Of a stretch of DNA of 6,574 nt, positions 1 through 6,472 are shown in pieces; the first letter of the stretch is position 1, and each line of letters begins with the position of its first letter. The DNA lies in the NCBI GenBank assembly GCA_902791785.1, contig CADAXH010000094.1:1-6574 (forward strand), in the 5' to 3' direction. The stretch is from an uncultured Ruminococcus sp. GTDB taxonomy: Bacteria > Bacillota > Clostridia > Oscillospirales > CAG-272. The translations under genes were made by a program, and so were the position numbers. The notes under the pieces are model-generated. The model saw nothing but the letters and a program-made list of their open reading frames with translations, was not told the DNA's origin and made no database searches.

Positions 1-2651
1 CTTTTCCTTATTTCTTCAACTATGTCGCAGACGTCAAAGTCTGATCTCGATATATTGATTGAAGCCGGAACTATTGTAAGTCCTATTTTCTTCTTTCTGT
101 TTATTGTTTCCAGTACCGATTCAAGGACATACAGATCGAGCTTGTATATGAGCCTTGATTCTTCCAGGTACGGAATGAAATCCATAGGAGGCATAAGTCC
201 CGTTTCAGGATCGTCCCATCTTGCAAGTGCTTCTTCGTCGCACACTCTTCCGTTGATTGTCCTTACAATCGGCTGATAGAAGACCTTTATGTATTTTTTG
301 CTGAGTGCCTCGTCAAACTTTGTCAAGATAAACTGTTTTTTAATGAGGTTGTCTCTCTGTTCATGGTTATAGAAGCAGTATACAGATGCATATGCTCCTT
401 TGAGGGTGTCGCATGCTATTTTTGCCCTGTCGCACGCAATGCTGGCTTCAACCAGTTGGTTACTGTTGTCAAAATACACACCGACACGTACAGGTATCGA
501 TTTGCAGTTGTTGATTGTCTTGCAGTTTTCAAAGAACTCTTTCAGTCTTTCTTCTATTCCCTCGTATTCTGAATATACGGCGAAATGGTCCTGGCCTATA
601 TGGCAGCAGTTCTCACTTCCGAACGTCTCAATGAGGAGCATTGAAAAAGCTCTGAGAAGATCGTCGCCCTCCGAGAATCCGTTGACGTGGTTGAAGTATT
701 TGAGTCCGCAGAGGTCCATGAACATCATTACGGGAACTCTTCCTTCTTTCTGGCATCTGACGCTCTTCTTGCCTGTCAGTTCAAAGAAGTATGACATATT
801 CGGAAGTCCGGTCAGATAGTCGTAACGGCTCCTGATTGTACTGCAGCCGAGAGCAATGGATCCGTGAAGAGCACTTCTCAAATCCTTTATCTCCTGATTC
901 TGCGTATATAATCCTTCGTCAGTGTACCACACGTACGCAAGTCTTGTTCCGTCTCTCACAACATGTCTTCCGAACGAGTGAATGAGATGATATTCCGTTC
1001 CCCTGACTTTCTTTGACCTGAAGACCACATCATATTTTCCGTCTTCAAGCGCAAAACGGACAGCTGCATCTTCAATCACTGCAACATCGTCGGGGTGTGT
1101 ATTTATGTACATATTATGGTCCATCTCGTACACTGCTGTCTTGATGTCATCATATCCGAAAAGCTCGCAAAAACCTTCGGACAGCGCTATAGTGACAACT
1201 TTGTCATTAATGAACTGATATACAGCAAACGGAATCTTCATCGACTCCAGTATTGATTGTTCATTCTCCGGAAATCTGTACTTTTCCGCGACATACAGTC
1301 CCATGGCGCCGGCCTGTGAAAGACCTCTTGTAATGCCGCTGCAGTCGCCTATTATATACACGTCGTCCATGACCTCAAAATTGGGCTTGTGTATAGGTTT
1401 CAGTGAATAGTATTTTGCTTCGCATCCGTAGAACAGCGTGTCGTCGTTTGCTGTTCCGGGTGAAACTTTGTCGAGAGCGTACACCGTCTCGATGATGTTC
1501 GTGAGTATCCTGTGCGGGAGCACGAGCGAGATGTCTCCCGGCGTAGCCTTCAGTGTCGGAATTACCGAATTCTGGCCAAGTCTGTGTTCATTCGTTCTTC
1601 TGCCCCTCACAAGGTCTCCGAATCTCTGAACAATGACGTTTCCGTTGCCTATGCTGTTTGCAAGCCTTGAAATTGATTCTACATACTCTGTAGGCTTGTT
1701 GAACGGCTGAGTGAAGTGAATGCTCGAGAGAATTGCAAAGTTGCAGTTGTCGGTCTTCTTCTCAGGATCCGAGAAACTGTGTCCGTTTGCAGTAATGACT
1801 CCGTTGTTGTTCTCTGCGCTCACAAGTCCGCCCTGGTTGAAACAGAACATCCTTGTCCTGTCTTCGAACGTCTTTGTCCTGCAGAGTATCTTCGGCTCAT
1901 ATATCTTTGAAGAGAAATGACGCCATATTGCATCTTTCATCTCCACTCTCACGCCGATGTCAACCGCATTTGAGTCGAACTGGATCTGAAAGTCATTGCA
2001 GAAATCTGAAACGAATTTGGCTCCGCCTCTTCCGACTGCGATTATAATCTTCCTGCATTCAAACGACTGATTGTTTGATTCTACTGCAAAACCTTCGGAT
2101 GTTCTTGTAACCTTCTTTATGTCGGTCATGGTCTTCATGACGACACCTATGCGGCCCAGTTCCTTTATGAGGTTTTTCAGTATGTTGAAGTTTCTGTCTG
2201 TTCCGAGATGTCTGACGTTCATGTCGAGCAGTCTGAGGTTGTTCTGAAGACAGAGTGTTTTCAGTTCCTCGTTTGATCTGTACATCTCAGGATAGTCAGG
2301 TCTGTTGTTCTCGTCGAGATCGGCAAACTGAGAAAGGACGCTGTCAACTTCATTGATGTACTTCATCGCCTTGATTTCGCCGAGTTCCTCGCCGAGTGTG
2401 CCGCCGTATGCGGTTCCGAGGTTGAGTTTTCCGTCGCTTCTCGCTCCCGCTCCGCCGTAGCCGCTGGTTATGGCGCATATCTTGCACTTCTGGCAGCCCT
2501 TCTCGGATGATGCGGGGCATTTGCGCTTTTCAAGCAGCGCGCCTTTTTCTATGATTGCAACATGAAGCTTCGGATTGGCAGTTTTCAGTCTGTATGAAGC
2601 AAGAAGACCGCCTATTCCTCCGCCTATTATGATAATGTCAAATCTTTCCAT
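1..2651 (-). CDS. FAD-dependent dehydrogenase (COG2509-like) fused to PAS-GGDEF-EAL; 3' end beyond window
   Basis: One open frame of 883 codons without a stop, checked codon by codon, cut by the left edge. ATG at 2651, ten bases after the isomerase stop, preceded by AGAGGA. Residues 1 to about 460 form a flavoprotein: Rossmann motif GGGIGG (10-15), acidic end of beta-2 (E35), cysteines C45, C53, C56 and C59, GGAGARSDGKLNL (66-78), AVGRGGA (205-211), VDIGVRVE (230-237), and the C-terminal FAD motif GDCSG (435-439) with SQAGAMG (445-451). These match the uncharacterised FAD-dependent dehydrogenases of COG2509; the substrate is unknown. Residues about 471-595 look like a PAS domain (LFGY, HPDD). 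The GGDEF domain begins at DYLTGLPN (611); its signature is GQDHF (686-690) and the second metal Asp is C648, so cyclase activity is doubtful. The EAL domain has YQPIV (792), EALARW (807-812) and SINIS (864-868) before truncation, so c-di-GMP hydrolysis is plausible. Domain identities are firm; activity and the coupling of the two halves are inference. Confidence 0.9.
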   Translation of the reverse strand, partial: MERFDIIIIGGGIGGLLASYRLKTANPKLHVAIIEKGALLEKRKCPASSEKGCQKCKICAITSGYGGAGARSDGKLNLGTAYGGTLGEELGEIKAMKYINEVDSVLSQFADLDENNRPDYPEMYRSNEELKTLCLQNNLRLLDMNVRHLGTDRNFNILKNLIKELGRIGVVMKTMTDIKKVTRTSEGFAVESNNQSFECRKIIIAVGRGGAKFVSDFCNDFQIQFDSNAVDIGVRVEMKDAIWRHFSSKIYEPKILCRTKTFEDRTRMFCFNQGGLVSAENNNGVITANGHSFSDPEKKTDNCNFAILSSIHFTQPFNKPTEYVESISRLANSIGNGNVIVQRFGDLVRGRRTNEHRLGQNSVIPTLKATPGDISLVLPHRILTNIIETVYALDKVSPGTANDDTLFYGCEAKYYSLKPIHKPNFEVMDDVYIIGDCSGITRGLSQAGAMGLYVAEKYRFPENEQSILESMKIPFAVYQFINDKVVTIALSEGFCELFGYDDIKTAVYEMDHNMYINTHPDDVAVIEDAAVRFALEDGKYDVVFRSKKVRGTEYHLIHSFGRHVVRDGTRLAYVWYTDEGLYTQNQEIKDLRSALHGSIALGCSTIRSRYDYLTGLPNMSYFFELTGKKSVRCQKEGRVPVMMFMDLCGLKYFNHVNGFSEGDDLLRAFSMLLIETFGSENCCHIGQDHFAVYSEYEGIEERLKEFFENCKTINNCKSIPVRVGVYFDNSNQLVEASIACDRAKIACDTLKGAYASVYCFYNHEQRDNLIKKQFILTKFDEALSKKYIKVFYQPIVRTINGRVCDEEALARWDDPETGLMPPMDFIPYLEESRLIYKLDLYVLESVLETINRKKKIGLTIVPASINISRSDFDVCDIVEEIRK

Positions 2652-2661
2652 GGTATCCTCT

Positions 2662-3144
2662 TTACTCCTCGTAGACGGTGACTGATTCCATCACCTGGTC
2701 TTCAAGGGGCTTGTCGCTGTAGTCGGTTCTCGTCCCTGCTATTTCGTCAAGAACATCAAAACCGTCTGTCAGCATGCCGAATGCAGCATACTGTCCGTCA
2801 AGATAAGGAGCATCCTTGTGCATGATAAAGAACTGAGAGCCTGCTGAATCAGGGACGCTTGTCCTTGCCATGGAGATTACGCCTCTTACGTGCTTGAGGT
2901 CGTTCTTCACTCCGTTCGAGGAGAATTCGCCTTTGATTGTCCAGCCCGGACCGCCCATGCCTGTGCCTGTGGGATCGCCGCCCTGAATCATGAAGTTCTT
3001 TATGACTCTGTGGAAAATGACCCCGCTGTAAAAGCCTGAATTTGCCAGCTTTTCAAAATTTGCTACTGTAATGGGAGCTTTTTCCGGATACAGTTCCAGT
3101 GTCATGGTCTTTCCGTTCTTCATTACGATTTTAGCTTTCTTCAT
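2662..3144 (-). CDS. Peptidyl-prolyl cis-trans isomerase, cyclophilin type (PpiB-like, cytosolic)
   Basis: A 160-residue single-domain cyclophilin that catalyses cis-trans isomerisation of X-Pro bonds during protein folding. It has no signal peptide or lipobox, so it should act in the cytosol. Family motifs in order are PITVANFEKL (24-33), FHRVIKNFMIQGGDP (44-58), GVISMAR (88-94), SAGSQFFI (100-107) and LDGQYAAFG (115-123). The catalytic arginine is R46, with F51, Q54, Q104 and F106 also lining the pocket. The position equivalent to the cyclosporin-binding Trp of human CypA is Tyr114, and that of His126 is Tyr119, as is common in bacterial members. I chose the ATG at 3144, which gives the normal family length and follows GAAAGG 12 bases upstream. 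The frame stays open to 3294, but that extension overlaps the HAD gene and has no cyclophilin similarity. It lies 29 bases after the HAD stop and 10 bases before the flavoprotein start, so co-transcription is likely. Confidence 0.95.
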   Translation of the reverse strand: MKKAKIVMKNGKTMTLELYPEKAPITVANFEKLANSGFYSGVIFHRVIKNFMIQGGDPTGTGMGGPGWTIKGEFSSNGVKNDLKHVRGVISMARTSVPDSAGSQFFIMHKDAPYLDGQYAAFGMLTDGFDVLDEIAGTRTDYSDKPLEDQVMESVTVYEE

Positions 3145-3173
3145 ATTTAAATATAACCTTTCGATTGATGTAG

Positions 3174-3815
3174 TCAGTTGTGTGACAGGATGAAATTTAT
3201 GAAGTCTTCGGGACGAAGGAATACTTTTCCCGGATTGTTCTCTTTCAGTTCTTCTGTCTCTGATTCTGTCTTGGCCCATGCGGCCGAATAGCACTCAATG
3301 CCTGCTTTCTTTGATTCGAATATGTCAGACAGATCGTCGCCGACATAGCAGCATTCTTCTTTGTCAAATCCAAGTTCTTCTATGGCACTTGACATATTCT
3401 CGCTCTTTATGTTTCTGTCTTCCACACCGGTCTTCACGGCGTCAAAGACGCCTTCCATCCCGAATCTCTTAAGGGTTATACTGCACGACTCGGGACACTT
3501 ACCTGTAACGAGGGCAAGCTTTATCCCCCTGCTCTTGAGCCTGAGAACACATTCCTTCATTCCGGAAAAAAGTCTCGGCGCCGGATCTTCTATTACTTCA
3601 TAAGTCCTGAGATAGTCGTCAAACACCTGTCTCCATTTCTCTCCTGCAATCGCCTTGATTATCCCAAGGTCGCTTATTCCAAGGTGCGAGACTATATCTT
3701 CGATTGTGCACTCTTTTCCGAAGCTGTTCTTTACTGCAATCTGAATTGACCGGAAGAAGCCCGGATACGTGTCGCCAATCGTACCGTCCATGTCAAAAGC
3801 AACAAGTCTGTACAA
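3174..3815 (-). CDS. HAD-superfamily hydrolase, phosphoglycolate phosphatase-like
   Basis: A 213-residue cytosolic phosphatase of the haloacid dehalogenase superfamily. Motif I is FDMDGT with nucleophile D8 and acid/base D10. Motif II is the Thr of LVTGK (T104), motif III is probably K137, and motif IV is GDDLSD (159-164) with the Mg-binding aspartates. A helical cap lies between motif I and about residue 80. Length and layout fit the Gph/PpaX-like subgroup, but substrate cannot be read from the sequence; a phosphoglycolate, pyrophosphate or sugar-phosphate specificity would be a guess. The start is TTG (3815), giving an N-terminus (MYRLVAFDMDGT) typical for the family. GAGG six bases upstream supports it, and no in-frame ATG lies between it and motif I. 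It follows the protease gene after a 73-base spacer with a hairpin, and precedes the cyclophilin gene by 29 bases. Confidence 0.93.
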   Translation of the reverse strand: MYRLVAFDMDGTIGDTYPGFFRSIQIAVKNSFGKECTIEDIVSHLGISDLGIIKAIAGEKWRQVFDDYLRTYEVIEDPAPRLFSGMKECVLRLKSRGIKLALVTGKCPESCSITLKRFGMEGVFDAVKTGVEDRNIKSENMSSAIEELGFDKEECCYVGDDLSDIFESKKAGIECYSAAWAKTESETEELKENNPGKVFLRPEDFINFILSHN

Positions 3816-3821
3816 TTTTTA

Positions 3822-3825
3822 CCTC
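3822..3825 (-). promoter_or_regulatory. Ribosome binding site that fixes the TTG start of the HAD gene
   Basis: On the minus strand the sequence reads AGGACGAGGTAAAAATTG, placing GAGG six bases before TTG. Such a good Shine-Dalgarno at ideal spacing, with no competing ATG, decides the unusual start codon. Confidence 0.75.
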
Positions 3826-3843
3826 GTCCTTTTAAAGCCGCAA

Positions 3844-3875
3844 TTCACAGAAGAACTTTTCGGTTCTCCTGTGAA
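3844..3875 (-). other. Intergenic RNA hairpin between the protease and HAD genes
   Basis: Arms 3844-3856 and 3863-3875 are 13 bases each around a six-base loop. In minus-strand RNA the stem pairs fully, with a single G-U wobble; in plus-strand RNA that pair becomes an A-C mismatch, so the structure suits the minus-strand transcript. The bases after the stem (TTGCGGCTTT) contain no proper T tract, so it is not a textbook intrinsic terminator. It may be a leaky terminator, an RNA processing site or a 3' stabiliser that sets protease mRNA apart from downstream genes. Its function is inferred. Confidence 0.6.
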
Positions 3876-3888
3876 CGGGCAGTTTTGC

Positions 3889-6255
3889 TTATTTCTTCTT
3901 TTTGATGATTACTACAACAACCACTGCAACAACTGCAACTGCTGCAACTATGATGATGACGATCACAACTGTCGGCATGCCCTTGTTTTCGGTCGGCGCC
4001 TTTGTTGTCTCGGTTGTAGTACCTTCAGCAGATTCTGTTGTCTCTGCGTTTGTGGTCACTTTGGTTTCCGGAGCATTATCCTCTTCCCAGAGTGCGTAGA
4101 TTGTGCATGTGCCGGGATCCTGGACGGGATCGGTGAAGCTGAATCCTACTGTGAACTCAGGGTCTGAGAACCAGCCTACGAAAGTGTAACCCTTCTTTTC
4201 GGCTATTGTAACCTCTTCGAAGTTCTCTCCCGCTTCAATTCCGAACAGTGGTGAAGTGACTGTCGCCCCGACCACTTTCAGGACTGCAGCTTCAGACTCC
4301 GGAATGAATTTTGCATACAGATAAACAGGATCGGTATCTTCCTTAGTTGTGGACATGTCGTATTTCTGTGTGAATGCTTCGTCATAGTACCATCCGCAGA
4401 ATACATATCCCGTCTTGTTCATCGGAACTGAATATGTGAGAACCTGTCCGAATTTGACTTCAACTTCAAATGCTCTTGATCTGTAAGGAATGTTGTTGAG
4501 GTAAACGAGGTAGCTGTCTGTCCTTACATTCTTGCTTGATGTTGTGAATGCCCTGTTCTCTCTTCTTGATGTGCCCTCGGTTGATTCTGCTACAACTTCG
4601 TAGTAGAAAGTCTTGTCTTCCGCAAGATTCTCGAATGTTGCGACGTATGAGCCGTCAGGTTCCGGAACTACGTTCTTAGACTCAATCAGGTTCTCGTGTT
4701 TAGCGTCTGTATAGAGGTTTACGTTGAATTTGTTGAGTGTTCCCGCATTGAGGTTCACTATTCTTCCCTTGATTGTTACGCTGTCTGTGCTGTTGTTCGG
4801 GCAGCCTGCGCTTACATAAGGACCGAGATGAGGAGCTCCTGTGACTTTGATCTTCATCTCTTTGCCTGATGCGGAAACGACTTCAATTCTGAGATGGTAG
4901 TTCTCTGCTTCTTCATCGGCCATTGAAGTGTACCATGTGCCTGAACCTGCGAATGTGTAGCTTCTGCAGTCGAATACTTCGCCGTTGTTCCAGCCTGAGC
5001 CGCCTGCGCCGCCTATCTGTCCGTTGTTGTAGAGAGGTGTGAGGCCCGGAGCATGCGGAACTGACTTATAGCAGTTCGGAAGGTTTGTGGAGTCTATGAT
5101 GTTCTCGTCGATGTGCCAGATCATCACGCACTTGCAGCTTCCGTCAATTGCGTCATAAGCGCCTGAGCCGTTGAGGTATCTGTTCTCAAGGAGGTAGTAT
5201 TCCTTCTCGGAATATGTGTTTATTCTGATAATGTTGTATTTGCCTTCGCTGCTGTCTCTTGAATAGAGGGTGTATTCACCGTCTCCCGAAACAACTGTAT
5301 AATCCTGGAAACCATAGTCGATGAGATAGTAAGGATCGTGAGCAGACGGTGAAACGCCTGACTGTTCTCCTGAATATCTGTTACCTGAGCCGCCGCCCAT
5401 GAGCGCATTCTCGCCGGGGCCGCCGCACCATGTATAGCCTGAATATGTGTACAGGTCCTTGGCGCCGAGCACGTGTCCGAGCTCGTGAGCTATTGTACCG
5501 TACTGAATCGGCATGTTGTATGACTGATACTCGCCTACATAAACGTATCTTCCGTTTCTTGAACCGTTGAGCATCTTTACTCCGTCAACTTCAACATTGC
5601 CGCTGCTTGTGGATACCTCGAAGCAGTTGTCTCCCCATTTCTGATCGCCGAAACCGCTTGAGCCGTACTTGGAGTTGTATCCGCCTATGACGAATACGAA
5701 GGACATCTCGGTATAGTCGAGGTAGCCGTCCTTGTTCTTGTCGTATTTTGCAAAGTCCACGTACTGGTCTGCAGCCCTGAGGGCGGAATATTTTTCATTG
5801 CCCTGAACGGATGTGTGGCTTCCTGAAACAGCATGCGGATGCTTCTGGTTGACTGTTACGTAAACGACTCCGTTGTTTGCTTCGCCGTATGTCTCTTCGA
5901 CGGGAGCCCAGTAGAAATCGTCATTTGAAAGCCATTTGTAATAGTTCTTCAGTGTCTTTCCCGTGTCGCCGAAGCAGATCTTTGCCCAGTGGCTCTCGGG
6001 TGAATATGCCCACTGTTCGCCGTAAGCATCGCTTGATTTCGAAGTTGTGCTCTTTCCTGCTTTATATGAATCCTCTCCGTCGCCGTCTGCGTCGAAGCTT
6101 ATAACGACGATAAGGAGCGGAATCGGATCATAATTCCTGTAATCCCTGTCAAGGGACGAGATGTTCAGATTCTGCTCGTCAGCTGATACTGCCATCGGGA
6201 AAACTCCGACGATCAGGACGAGTGCAAGTGTGAAAATCAATATTTTTTTAGACAT
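3889..6255 (-). CDS. Secreted, membrane-anchored M6-family metalloprotease with InlB/Flg_new repeats
   Basis: A 788-residue exported zinc metalloprotease, probably degrading extracellular protein at the cell surface. Residues 1-25 are a signal peptide (MSKK, hydrophobic core, AVSA cleavage site). The catalytic domain (about 35-470) carries HELGHVLGAKD (257-267): zinc ligands H257, H261 and D267, catalytic E258. It also has the M6-typical LLENRY (355-360) and IWHIDE (379-384), a probable Met-turn at ALMGG, and an EF-hand-like calcium loop DKNKDGYLDYTE (172-183). A fibronectin-like beta domain follows (about 477-575), then two InlB B-type repeats with GY-F-GW cores (about 578-651 and 656-724). 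A Thr/Glu-rich spacer (about 727-757) leads to a Val/Ile/Ala transmembrane helix (about 761-784) ending in KKKK. No LPXTG is present. There is no long prodomain. The ATG at 6255 was chosen because GGAGG stands six bases upstream; the open frame to 6315 would include the promoter. Target proteins are unknown. Confidence 0.92.
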   Translation of the reverse strand: MSKKILIFTLALVLIVGVFPMAVSADEQNLNISSLDRDYRNYDPIPLLIVVISFDADGDGEDSYKAGKSTTSKSSDAYGEQWAYSPESHWAKICFGDTGKTLKNYYKWLSNDDFYWAPVEETYGEANNGVVYVTVNQKHPHAVSGSHTSVQGNEKYSALRAADQYVDFAKYDKNKDGYLDYTEMSFVFVIGGYNSKYGSSGFGDQKWGDNCFEVSTSSGNVEVDGVKMLNGSRNGRYVYVGEYQSYNMPIQYGTIAHELGHVLGAKDLYTYSGYTWCGGPGENALMGGGSGNRYSGEQSGVSPSAHDPYYLIDYGFQDYTVVSGDGEYTLYSRDSSEGKYNIIRINTYSEKEYYLLENRYLNGSGAYDAIDGSCKCVMIWHIDENIIDSTNLPNCYKSVPHAPGLTPLYNNGQIGGAGGSGWNNGEVFDCRSYTFAGSGTWYTSMADEEAENYHLRIEVVSASGKEMKIKVTGAPHLGPYVSAGCPNNSTDSVTIKGRIVNLNAGTLNKFNVNLYTDAKHENLIESKNVVPEPDGSYVATFENLAEDKTFYYEVVAESTEGTSRRENRAFTTSSKNVRTDSYLVYLNNIPYRSRAFEVEVKFGQVLTYSVPMNKTGYVFCGWYYDEAFTQKYDMSTTKEDTDPVYLYAKFIPESEAAVLKVVGATVTSPLFGIEAGENFEEVTIAEKKGYTFVGWFSDPEFTVGFSFTDPVQDPGTCTIYALWEEDNAPETKVTTNAETTESAEGTTTETTKAPTENKGMPTVVIVIIIVAAVAVVAVVVVVIIKKKK
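3923..3949 (-). repeat. Three 9-bp direct repeats encoding part of the transmembrane helix
   Basis: CTGCAAC recurs at 3924, 3933 and 3942 with exact 9-base spacing (plus-strand reading). The unit encodes Val/Ala triplets within the C-terminal helix of the protease. It looks like slippage-type or codon-driven low complexity inside the gene, and copy number could alter helix length in steps of three residues. Confidence 0.6.
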
Positions 6256-6261
6256 AAATTG

Positions 6262-6266
6262 CCTCC
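6262..6266 (-). promoter_or_regulatory. Ribosome binding site of the M6 protease gene
   Basis: GGAGG on the minus strand lies six bases before the ATG at 6255. It decides between this start and the upstream in-frame ATG at 6315, which has no such site and lies upstream of the -10 box. Confidence 0.85.
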
Positions 6267-6283
6267 ATTTCTCTACAAAGTGA

Positions 6284-6312
6284 ATTATATCACACGATAA
6301 TATAATAAACAA
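6284..6312 (-). promoter_or_regulatory. Sigma-70/SigA-type promoter of the M6 protease gene
   Basis: On the minus strand a perfect TATAAT (6284-6289) is preceded by TG at extended -10 spacing (TGATATAAT). TTGTTT (6307-6312) stands 17 bases upstream as a weak -35. Transcription would begin around 6277, leaving a leader of about 20 bases containing GGAGG. Confidence 0.7.
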
Positions 6313-6354
6313 CAAAATAGTTGATGCAAATATGTAGAATATTTTGCGCGAAAA

Positions 6355-6374
6355 TTGTTACAAATAAATAACAA
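6355..6374. repeat. Inverted repeat in the divergent spacer, possible operator
   Basis: TTGTTA (6355-6360) and TAACAA (6369-6374) form an inverted repeat with an eight-base A-rich gap. Just to its left, ATTTT-GCGCG-AAAAT (6341-6355) is a second short dyad with the only GC-rich core in this AT-rich spacer. Both lie between the two divergent promoters, where a regulator could affect either gene. In such AT-rich DNA short dyads also arise by chance, so the regulatory role is speculative. Confidence 0.3.
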
Positions 6375-6400
6375 AATATAAGGTTATGTAAATTTTCACT

Positions 6401-6429
6401 TTGCAAAAAACAGGAAAATATGTTAAAAT
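6401..6429 (+). promoter_or_regulatory. Sigma-70/SigA-type promoter of the CarD-family gene
   Basis: TTGCAA (6401-6406) and TAAAAT (6424-6429) are separated by exactly 17 bases, and TG at 6421-6422 makes an extended -10 (TGTTAAAAT). Transcription would begin near 6436, giving a leader of about 37 bases before the ATG at 6473. Confidence 0.65.
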
Positions 6430-6472
6430 AAGCACATGAGAGCTGGAACGCAGATAGCGAAAGGGGTGTGTC

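Noticed and set aside
400..819. Plus-strand 139-codon open frame.
   Set aside because: It is antisense to the GGDEF/EAL coding region, has no recognisable domain, and reflects codon use of the real gene.
1230..1330. Frameshift or gene boundary between the flavoprotein and the PAS-GGDEF-EAL region.
   Set aside because: Codon-by-codon reading shows one frame with sensible residues on both sides and no stop; an assembly error cannot be excluded but is not visible.
2662..3294. Longer version of the cyclophilin gene starting at 3294.
   Set aside because: The extra 50 residues overlap the HAD gene in another frame and have no cyclophilin similarity; the ATG at 3144 gives the family length.
3844..3890. 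Classical intrinsic terminator for the protease gene.
   Set aside because: The stem is good but no T tract follows on the minus strand; T-rich sequence lies only on the plus-strand side, where no gene ends.
3895..3980. Sortase LPXTG anchor at the protease C-terminus.
   Set aside because: The residues before the helix are NKGMPTVV; no LPXTG-like motif is present.
3769..4167. Plus-strand 132-codon open frame rich in Asn, Cys and Asp.
   Set aside because: It crosses the protease C-terminus and the intergenic hairpin; its odd composition is the complement of the Val/Ala anchor codons.
6256..6315. Upstream in-frame start at 6315 for the M6 protease.
   Set aside because: It would contain the TATAAT box and lacks a ribosome binding site, and it would displace the clear signal peptide at the later ATG.
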